NCBI GenBank assembly: GCA_022494885.1
Contig: JAGVSM010004925.1
Location: 124,001-188,000, forward strand
DNA length: 64,000 bases
Reading direction: 5' to 3'
DNA from: Micrasema longulum
Taxonomy: Eukaryota; Arthropoda; Insecta; Trichoptera; Brachycentridae
The first letter of the stretch is position 1. Each line of letters starts with the position of its first letter. The notes beneath the pieces were generated by a model. That model did not search any database. It was not told where the DNA came from and worked only from the letters and a program-made list of their open reading frames with translations. The translations under genes and the position numbers were made by a program. Positions 56,291 to 64,000 of this stretch are shown here, in pieces.

Positions 56291-56345
56291 GATAATTTAT
56301 AGACCGCCATTTTTGTAAAAATCACCTCAAGGGCGCTGTACAATT
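56284..56345 (+). repeat. Repeat F, pair with 57815-57865
   Basis: GGATAATTTATAGACCGCCA and TTTTTGTAAAAATCACCTCA correspond to GGCTAATTTATACAGCTCCA and TTTTTGTGAAAAATTACCTC at 57821 on. The two copies bracket the spaced repeat cluster, a SINE-A fragment and repeat H copy 3 in direct orientation. Confidence 0.6.
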
Positions 56346-56360
56346 AATAAATATCCCAGT

Positions 56361-56750
56361 ACGTCTTGCAGCTACAGAGCGCATGGACGGTTGGGATTCT
56401 AGTTCCTCGTTTTCAATTAAGATCAATCAAAAATTATAATAGAAAGGAGCTAGATTACAGAACGTCTTGCAGCTACAGAGTGCATAGACAGTTAGAAATT
56501 TAGCCCCTATTTACACATTTTAAAAATTGACAAATAAATTTAGTGTATTAATGATACTAAAAAAATAATCATAATAATATGAATAATAAAAAAGAGTAAG
56601 ATTACAACGCGTCTTGCAGCTACTTAGCGCATAGACGATTGGAATTCTAGACCCCATTTACAAAATGTTAATATTTTAAAGTTGATATATGAAAGATAGA
56701 TAACCAATCATCGTGCAGCTACAAAGCGCATGGACGAGTGGAAATTCCAT
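56361..56750 (+). repeat. Four spaced copies of a 35-bp unit
   Basis: ACGTCTTGCAGCTACAGAGC with GCATGGACGGTTGG starts at 56361. Related units start at 56462 and 56609, and a partial one carries GCAGCTACAAAGCGCATGGA at 56715. Intervals are about 101, 147 and 99 bp, the spacers are AT-rich and only loosely related (AGATTACA precedes units two and three). The units are conserved better than the spacers. Confidence 0.8.
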
Positions 56751-56999
56751 CAAAGTTAGAATGATATCAATAAATTTACAAAAAATAGAGCATAGTAGTA
56801 AGTTTGTCAAGTGTTCATGCCAAGAAGTGCGCAATAAAAAACTAAATAAATAAAGCACTGTATCAACTCCATGGTTAACAAAGGGAGATAGATGTCGGAA
56901 GAGAATCTTGTGTAGACAGTAGGTAGATACCGTCAACATGTGGCCGGTCAAATGTTTATTATAAGACCCCTCAATTTGTTAAACTCCGTCAATATTTTA

Positions 57000-57210
57000 T
57001 TATTCCCTTTTCATACCTAATAGTGATTATTTCCATAACATAAAAGTTATATGATCAGTCTTACGCTTAAAGTGACAGTCCTGGACTATAAAAAGATTCT
57101 AGTGTAAAACATGCTTATTTTTAAATATTTTATCTCAACTATGTAGAGAATTGAACCCGAGATCTCCTGCTTAGGAGGAAAACGCGCTGACTATTTTAAA
57201 CACGAGGAGA
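57000..57210 (-). mobile_element. SINE-A copy
   Basis: GATCAGTCTTACGCTTAAAG, GACAGTCCTGGACTATAAA, B-box complement GAATTGAACCCGAGATCTC (57150-57168), GAAAACGCGCTGACTA. The tail side is shortened and the leader is absent. Confidence 0.7.
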
Positions 57211-57394
57211 ATAATGTATTAATTAATTTATTATTTAATCTTAAACTGCTGAATATGTCATTTGTGGATGTCCTAATATTAATCTACATTTACTCACATT
57301 ACCAGAAAATAATAAACATAAACAATCAATATAAATACACTTTACAGTTTTTAGGAACATTTATTTGCTTTTTAAGAACCAGTATGTAGCTACT

Positions 57395-57785
57395 TAACGT
57401 ATTATCTGGGACACGTTGCACATTTTTTATTCAATAATTAATATTATTCATTCATTAAATACGTACCAATTTAATTGAAAATAAAATGCTTTTTTTCAAA
57501 ACGAGGTTTTCAAATTTACTATAATTTATCAAATACAATCAAAGCATCACACCATTACTTGACTAAAATATTTTTGCAAGGGTTTCGAATGTAGATATAA
57601 AAATATTTTTTAAAACCCTTTTCCAAGCTCTTTCATATACCCTTTTTGTAATAAAAATACGCTTTAAAATTATTATATTTTACTTACGTACGTTACATTT
57701 ACAGAAGCACACAAACACACACTTTCACATTTACATACACACACATGAAAACAAACGTTGTACACATACAATTATGTTAACCCTC
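57395..57785 (+). repeat. Repeat H copy 3, partial
   Basis: ATCTGGGACACGTTGCACAT, TTCATTCATTAAATACG, GAAAATAAAATGCTTTTTTT and a CA-rich patch (57705-57765) match repeat H copies 1 and 2. The A-rich 3' tail is missing. Confidence 0.55.
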
Positions 57786-57865
57786 TCCTTATATAATATT
57801 AATAATAATAATATTTGGCTAATTTATACAGCTCCATTTTTGTGAAAAATTACCTCAAAGGTGAT

Positions 57866-58640
57866 TTAATTTTTTGTTTTTTTCTTTATTTCAATTATCC
57901 AACAAAATAAATATGAATATTTACAAAGTTAAAAAAAATATATATATGCCATACATATAAATAAAACATTATTTTTTTATTTTCATTTGTAAATGTAGCC
58001 ACTCCACTAGCGAAAAAGCACATTCTGCAATGTCGGTGAATTATTTATTTTATACTTAAGAGTACTTTCACGTCAATTGCAGTTATAGTAAGATGTAAAA
58101 AAAATAAAAGAGATCAGAAAATATTTTTTTTAAATACGCACATGAAATGAAAACAGAAAAGACTAACAGTATATATAAATTACACTCTAATTTATGAGAA
58201 ATGTTCAGTAGCTTCTCTTCTAGTACTTTTAGTTATACAGAAATAGACAAAAAATTTACAAGTGTTGTTTTTAATTTTGCTTACGTGTATCTCCATACTA
58301 AAAGAAATGTAAAGTTTAGGTGCTACAAAATTTTGCCATCACAAGAAAGAAGGACGTTTTGACATAAAACAAAAAACGGAGAAAATAAATATTTTGTAAC
58401 TAGGAAATTGAAAATTTTCTATGTGAAAAATACTACAAAAATAAAGTATATTATAATGCGACAGCATGTATAATAGTTTGCCCTAACGAAATATATACAT
58501 TAATTTTAATAAATTTTACGTTATATATTTAAAAATTAACATTTTATTTTTATACTATTGTTATCAAAAAAATTTTTCGCTTTGTGGTATGACATTTTAC
58601 ACTTATTTGTTTATAAATTTATATAAACCACATTAATTTT
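57866..58640. other. No gene recognised
   Basis: AT-rich, with nothing supported. Confidence 0.45.
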
Positions 58641-58651
58641 TTTGATTACAC

Positions 58652-58689
58652 TTCAACCGGTTTTGAGGTTACAACCTCATCGTCAGGAA
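58652..58689 (-). ncRNA. Hammerhead ribozyme relic, G12 mutated
   Basis: Minus strand: TTC, CTGACGA intact, stem II TGAGGT-TGTA-ACCTCA, then AAAA where GAAA is required, CCGGTT, GAA. The missing G is the base thought to act as general base, so cleavage should be lost. It lies about 80 nt after a PLE-type stop codon on the same strand, as in the 36-kb element. Confidence 0.65.
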
Positions 58690-58722
58690 TTTAACTAACT
58701 TAAAATTACACGCGTTGCTATG

Positions 58723-59034
58723 TATATAATAAAATATTGTATGAAAGAGACAGAAAGAAGATACAATAAATCATAATGGGAATAGTTTTAAAAGAGGACT
58801 TGAAGTTAAATTTAATTGATTATTTATTATTTGAAGTTTTTGATTAATAGCTTTATTAATTTCCTATCGTTCTAAATTATCTAAACGAAAACCATTTTTA
58901 TTGACATGCAAAATTTCATCACCCGTTTCTTGATTAAATTCTTTTAAAACTATTCCCGTTATGATTTATTTTATCTTCTTTCTTTCTCTTTCTTTCAATT
59001 TTCTGTCTCTTTCACACAATATTTTATTATATAA
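58723..59034 (-). mobile_element. PLE remnant with inverted arms around a C-terminal scrap
   Basis: 58723-58796 is the inverted copy of most of 58940-59034 (ATAAAATATTGT, GAAAGAGACAG, GGGAATAGTTTTAAAAGA). Minus-strand coding from about 58950 reads LKEFNQETGDEILHVNKNGF, RLDNLER, stop, EINKAINQKLQIINNQLNL, TSSPLLKLFPL and stops at 58771-58773. The NLTSSPLL ending is typical of PLE-type protein C-termini. One internal stop. The inverted arm duplicates the end of the coding region and its 3' UTR. Confidence 0.65.
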
Positions 59035-59604
59035 AAGACGGTTCTGGCTAGAAACGCCCTTTTTATTTAGTAATTAAGTAAATGTCTTTCTTTCTTCGTG
59101 TTAATATGTCAATAGATTCTACTCAACTAAATAAAATAGACGTTACTAGCCATTTACTGCTATTCAAACTAGTAACACCGACTTAATAATCAATTAACTT
59201 CGAAATTACCAGCAGATCTTAAATTTAATTGAATACGAGTAGGTATATTCATTTCAGATGTTTCTAAAAACGGAATAGAAGTAAAAATAAGTATTTATAT
59301 TAACAGCCTTTATATTAAGTAACCTTCAAGACTTTTTGCAGTTAAGTCTAATTTATTAGTGAAAATAATAGGGTTGTGGTTATTTAGGAAGATAATTCAA
59401 GTACCAATAGATGCGTATTTTTTTCCTGATTCCGACTATGTATTTGACTCATTTTTGAAAAAAAAAAATAGATGCGTCCTTTTTTCTTATAATGACAGAA
59501 TTGTCGTGTCTTTGTTTGTAATTGGTTTTTGTCTTTGGTATTAAAATGACAGTTTTTTTTCTTTGTGAACGGTCATATATTTGTTGACCATCATTATCGC
59601 TATC

Positions 59605-59905
59605 AAGTTTTTTTATGGATGTATAGTTAAATAGTCTTTAAATATATTTGTCAAATGTCTAGTACTAGAAATTGTGTAAAAAGTCTATATGTAGAGTATT
59701 GATAAGGCATTTTGTTGGCTACTCGCAGTAAGGTTTTTTGTGCTTTCATTAGTGGTTCTAGTGTGGTTTAACTTGTTTCTGTCCATCCTTTAATTCCAAA
59801 ATTTATAATTGATTGTGGCAGTGCACAGTTAACTTTAATAATTGTTGTTTTTTTTGGAATATTTCTAATGTCTTTAAATAAATTTATTTTATACGTAATC
59901 TTTCA
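59605..59905 (-). pseudogene. Jockey-like LINE RT scrap
   Basis: Minus strand: VNCALPQSIINFGIKGWTET, then a stop, LEPLMKAQKTLLRVANKMPY, QYSTYRLFTQFLVLDI, stop, QIYLKTI. It fits the LxQSIxxYGxxxWG...xxxAQKxLLRxxxxKPYRYPTxxLY region of non-LTR RTs. Several stops are present. Confidence 0.7.
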
Positions 59906-59954
59906 TTCTGACTAAGGTAAAATGACATATTATATTATATTTTCTGATTTAAAA

Positions 59955-60180
59955 TTAAGGGTATGTTAAACGAAAGAAGTGAGATTTCAGTTGAGATCTG
60001 AGCTGACTGGGACTGTCAATGATTCGTAAGTGTGAAGGGAATTGGTTCCAGGCAGAGGGGCCGGCGATCTCCGAACCAAGTGTTTGAGCAGGATTTTGAC
60101 GGATTTCGACGAGTTTTCCTCTGCCTGAATCAAATGCTGACCAAACCATAAAAATATTATTAAATTAGCAGTGGAATTTT
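59955..60180 (-). pseudogene. Non-LTR RT C-terminal scrap
   Basis: Minus strand RGKLVEIRQNPAQTLGSEI and AGPSAWNQFPSHLRIIDSPS, QLRSQLKSHFFRLTYP, stop at 59955. The A-xxWNxLPxxLR...SxxxFKxxLKxHxF ending marks a LINE tail. It is not contiguous with the scrap at 59605-59905. Confidence 0.65.
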
Positions 60181-60474
60181 TTAATTGACTCAAGTATTAT
60201 TTTTGTATTATCATACATGTCTATTTATAAAATAAAAAAAGTAAAAATGGAATCTAAAAAAAAAAAAGGAAAAAAACAAATAATAACAACAATAAACCAT
60301 CACGCCGTTTTCCAGTAAAGGTAGGCAGAGAAGATAGAACTCCATTTTACTCCATTATACGTATTTGCAAACCGATATCACTTCCTCCTCATTCCTACAT
60401 CTTCTCATGCACGTGCGCCAATTATTCCTACTTTTTTCATGTCCATTTCCAAACATTTGTAGAATATGGTCATG

Positions 60475-61290
60475 TCATGTCTTTATCGGTCTTTCTCTAT
60501 TTCTACATCCATCAATATTTGAAAAGAACATATTTTCAGCCGTCTTTTTACTGTCCATTGGTTCTATATTTCCAAACCAACGCAGAGCTCCTTTTTTGAT
60601 TTCGTCGAAAATGCCTATTTCAGCCTTACATAATGTACGGATCTCAAAATTTGTGCATCTATCGTAAATAGTTTTACAACACATTTGCCTGAGAGATCGC
60701 ATTTGAACAGCATTCAGCCTACTTTCATCCCTGTTTTTCAAAGTCTATACTTCGCTTCAGAAAAAAGTTTATTGTTAAGCGTCCTCGGAACGGGTAACTC
60801 CAGTGAGGTCACATGATTTTTATTATTAATCATTGTTTATAATGTGAAAAAAATAAATTAATAAATAAATAAAAACATCAGGGTTGGCACCAGGATTCCA
60901 TTGTGAACTGCTAATCTTGCCTCTTCTGAAAAACATTTATTTGCCAATGTTGATTTAAGTTCACCATTTACTCTGTACTCGGAACTCACCCTCCTTTCAA
61001 TATATTTCTCAGTCATTTCATCCCTCGTAAACTTACGTCCCAGTAACACGAGTTCCTATTCCTGTTTCGTTATAACCCCATTCACAGGGTTTTCACATTT
61101 AATTAAACTTTCATTTCTTTAAAAAACCATTACACTCGATTTATCGACATTCATCAGCAAATTACTCCCGTTGCAAACATCGTAGACTTTTGTTACGAAA
61201 AATTGCAGGTCCTCTATATCATTAGCAAAAAGCAAGGCATCATCAGCGTACAAAAGATTAAAGTAAAATAAATTAAATGAAATAAAATAG
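60475..61290 (-). pseudogene. LINE reverse transcriptase remnant, split by repeat G
   Basis: Minus strand in order: LLYADDALLFANDIEDLQFF (YADD box near 61250), NLLMNVDKSSVMVF, EYRVNGELKSTLANKCFSEE, ARLAVHNGILVPTLM, [insert 60758-60882], SEV-stop-TLKNRDESRLNAVQ, MRSLRQMCCKTIYDRC, IKKGALRWFGNIEPMD, ending RNRERPIK. This is the palm-to-tail part of a common insect LINE. The Trp of the SEVW motif has become a stop. The endonuclease is missing. Confidence 0.85.
60758..60882 (+). mobile_element. Repeat G copy 2, inserted in the LINE
   Basis: CAGTGAGGTCACATGATTTT to AATAAATAAATAAA matches 36470-36565 and falls between the PTLM and SEV codons of the LINE. It is about 125 bp with a TAAA-type tail, suggesting a short retroposed unit or a severely 5'-truncated LINE end. 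No clear target duplication was found. Confidence 0.7.
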
Positions 61291-62367
61291 AAAAAAAATA
61301 CAAAATCAAGTAATATGAAAAGTAAATAAAACGAAATAAAATAAAACCACATATAAAACGAATATAATAAAATAATTACAATTGTATTTTTCTTCATACG
61401 TATATACAGCTCGGTGAATTTACGAATTGTCATAAAATTTAAATATTAGTGTCGGTAATACCGTATAAAAATGACTGTTTAATTATTTCAATAAAATAAG
61501 TTCACTATGCGAAAAAACGTCCTTCAAAAATAAGCTGCAAAAACGAAAAAGTATAAGTAATGGAGAAAAATTCGTAGTACAACTGCCATTTGGGAAATAA
61601 ATTATTCTTTACAAAAAAATACAAACCATTAATGTTTAAACGCCTCGGAGATAAGAAAGATTTATAAGATTTTTTAATATCTCTGCAAATAGGACAGTAT
61701 TTGCCGAAGTCTAATGAAAATAATTTATTGGTGTAATAACAATATTAAATTTAAAATTCACTTAAAACTAGGTAGTCAGTTTTGAGTTGAGGGTGTCTTT
61801 TAACCATTTAAAACCTAAATTGATTCCTTTGGACCTAATATTTAGCTTTAATTTTTAATAAACAATTGGTCTTAAACTGACAATGAAACGAAAAAGTTTA
61901 TGTGACATGTGTTATTGTCGTACAATGTATGTTCAATCAAGTTAGTTAAATTTTAGTGGAATATATTAAAACTTGGCTTAAATATCGTTTGAAAGGATGT
62001 ATATACTCTAAGAGACAATATGAATTCGCTCCAAAATAAACAGACCAGAAAAAATCCAAATGTCAAAACTAAAATAACGAACTTTTCGGTGTAATTCCGA
62101 CAACTAACATGAGCAAAAAAATAGTGACGTACTTAAGGGATACCAAAAATTTAAAAATACACTTGCCGTTTTCTAATTTTAGTAGAAACGGGAGTTAATA
62201 AATTGTACACATCAAATACATTTTAATTAATACCTGGATTGAGAGGATTTTAGAGGAAACGAATATTAGGAAAATACCTTTATCAGTATGACGGTCAAAT
62301 ATTCAATATCTCAAAGTGATTAAAGTAAATAATATGTAAAACCCTTAATGATAGGTCATTAGCATTC
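61291..62367. other. No gene recognised
   Basis: AT-rich; an A/T low-complexity stretch lies at 61260-61340. Nothing supported. Confidence 0.45.
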
Positions 62368-62700
62368 ATCTTCATCAAACTCTTATTTGCACCCGATGGT
62401 GCATAGGGCACCGCATTGTAAAATACAGCTTACATTGATCATCTGTTACACGATCGTAAGGTGATAAGTCTTATTTTTTAATTAATCAAATACATCAAAA
62501 TAAGACCACTGTTAAAAACAAATGTTTCATGTCAAACCTCACAGGAATTAAACTCGGGACCTCAAGCATGGTAGAGGAACGTACGAACTTATATAGTACG
62601 AGGCGGACATTTCTCTATCTCCACTCAATTTCATTTTTCCGGATTTTAACCCGAGAGCAGCCATTGCGTTGAAAACGATTGTTCAGGATTCAGTGCTTCG
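62368..62700 (-). mobile_element. SINE-A copy, near full length
   Basis: TTCATCTTCATC tail, CACCCGATGGTGCATAGGGC, GATCATCTGTTACACGATCG, B-box complement GGAATTAAACTCGGGACC (62543-62560), ACGAGGCGGACATTTCTC, then the inverted leader with GAGAGCAGCCATTGCG and GATTGTTCAGGATTC. Confidence 0.85.
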
Positions 62701-63014
62701 ATTATGAACGCCATCTTCATCTGTATATATCGAGACGGTATACTTAACTTCTGCACTATCTGTATCTTATCTCGGTACGTTCTACCTACTTGTCATATTT
62801 TCAAACGGACATTTTATGACGTCAAAAAAAAAAATTGAAACACTTTAAAATTATATGTTTAACCTTAAATAACGGCTTTGGGTACTCTTTAGAATGTTTA
62901 TGTTATTAATCATAATTGAATTCCAAATAGATTAATTATATAATATTAACAATGTTTTAAGTTTTTACAAATTTTTGTATAGATTAACCGGATTCAACCC
63001 CTTAAAGAGAGTTA

Positions 63015-63165
63015 TCATTAACATATTACAACAGGGACGGAGAACATTTTAGATAATGGAAGATATAAGTCTGGACATCTTCAGAGCTTATGACCTGTCA
63101 TTGACTGGTTAAAGTTACCATTTAAAATATTGTGTAACTTTCACTTATTAATCTACCTATATTTG
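63015..63165 (-). mobile_element. Family-B fragment, inverted
   Basis: CATATTACAACAGGGACGG, CATCTTCAGAGCTTATGACC, TGTCATTGACTGG in inverted consensus order. It lies 60 bp before a direct copy, so the two could fold back on each other. Confidence 0.7.
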
Positions 63166-63224
63166 GACATCTTTATTCCTTATTTATCATATTTATTGAT
63201 GTGGTAATTGTCGAAAAATTCACC

Positions 63225-63530
63225 CGGTCCAAGAAGCGAAAAAATTGTTTAAAATATTTTCATGCGTTGCCTGGTATGTGAGTTAAATAATTCAATTGAA
63301 TGAATCTTAGCCACATCAATAACAGTTTAAGCTCTTTAACTTCACAAACATAAAAAAATGGAAGAGTTGAAAGAATATTGGTGTTCAATTATTGGCAGAA
63401 TGGTGAATGTTACAAAGTGTGTAAAGTGGCCTCTTAAACCAGCTGATGACAGGTTATAAGCCTTGTAGATGCCTAGACTTCTATAATACCTTCTCTGAAA
63501 TTTTCTTCATCTCTGTTGTAAAACAATGAT
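63225..63530 (+). mobile_element. Family-B copy, most complete uninterrupted
   Basis: Carries the 5' block (GCGTTGCCTGGTATGTGAG, GAATGAATCTTAGCCACATC), the middle (TTTAACTTCAC, ATTGGCAGAATGGTGAATGT) and the 3' block (GATGACAGGTTATAAGCC, TCTTCATCTCTGTTGTAAAA). It proves that the blocks seen separately elsewhere belong to one element. Confidence 0.8.
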
Positions 63531-64000
63531 GTATTTTATTAAAAATCCCTCTTTATCCCCTTCACTTTATTTTCCCATCATCTACCTTCTTGCAGAGGAG
63601 TGTTTTTTTTTCTCGTGTAAATTTTCAAAATTTTTTCTTAATGCAATTTTATATTTGTATTTGTAAATAAAATAAACTGGATGCATGTACATTTTTGATA
63701 CTCATTAATATTTTTTGTTGTATTTTCACATTAAAATAAAATAGCAAATTACAAACGAATAAAAAATGAATTTTGTTTTGTAATGGAACCACTTTGGGAA
63801 GTCAACTGAATTTCCACAGTACTTGAATAATATACACATGATTCCTATAAAATATCAGGTGCCATTGTATGAAATAAAAACTTTTATTCGCTCATGATAT
63901 AATGGCAATGTTCACAATTCTCTGAGAGGCATTGTATTTCTTTATGTTGGCTACTTTCATATTCAACCGTTTGTCGTATGCCGAATTTCGTACAGAATTG
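63531..64000. other. No gene recognised
   Basis: AT-rich, with nothing supported. Confidence 0.45.

Overview
The window looks like non-genic, repeat-dominated nuclear DNA from an insect. It is strongly AT-rich, has no long intact open reading frame, and is filled with decayed non-LTR retrotransposons, tRNA-derived SINEs, Penelope-like element (PLE) termini, foldback elements and small tandem arrays. The LINE types (RTE-like tails with FEMWCW-type motifs; jockey/CR1-like tails with 3' UTRs carrying GGCAATAAGCCCGC) are common in arthropods and would fit Lepidoptera, but the species assignment is inference. No bacterial operon, rRNA, functional tRNA or CRISPR array was seen.

Host-gene signal is sparse and exon-sized. 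It consists of a THAP-domain first exon (11802-11882, +), a GC-rich exon with a strong donor (22127-22347, -), a putative terminal exon (24389-24514, -), a putative first exon (28971-29159, +) and a weaker coiled-coil-like exon (17753-17996, +). The rest is best read as intron or intergenic DNA.

Layout: 1-11.5 kb holds SINE-A copies, a SINE nested in a SINE, a perfect 20-bp hairpin, a MITE, a 3 x 149 bp array of long hairpins and LINE tails. 11.8-20 kb holds the THAP exon, a CA-rich 600-bp repeat, SINEs and a jockey-type LINE. 20-32.7 kb holds RTE LINEs, the 34-bp E-box minisatellite beside the GC-rich exon, a hammerhead-like motif, and LINE/SINE nests. 35-45 kb holds an inverted-terminal PLE with two hammerhead motifs, a foldback element and many family-B repeats. 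45-51.5 kb holds several LINE tails and a jockey-type LINE nested in an RTE LINE. 51.5-64 kb is poorer in recognisable coding remnants, with two more hammerhead motifs, a spaced repeat cluster, LINE remnants and SINEs.

The most distinctive content is (i) six hammerhead-ribozyme motifs of PLE type, of which only the inverted pair keeps every core nucleotide and a normal stem II; (ii) two PLE remnants in which a C-terminal coding scrap lies between inverted copies of the element end; (iii) the 149-bp tandem hairpin array; and (iv) several nested insertions whose target duplications or restored reading frames can be read directly. Named repeat families: SINE-A (tRNA-like core in the middle, TGA-rich tail), SINE-1 (tRNA-like head, 3' stem-loop), family B (starts GTTGCCTAGTAGGTGAATTG), and pairs or trios C, D, E, F, G, H. 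All relationships were judged by eye, without alignment software.
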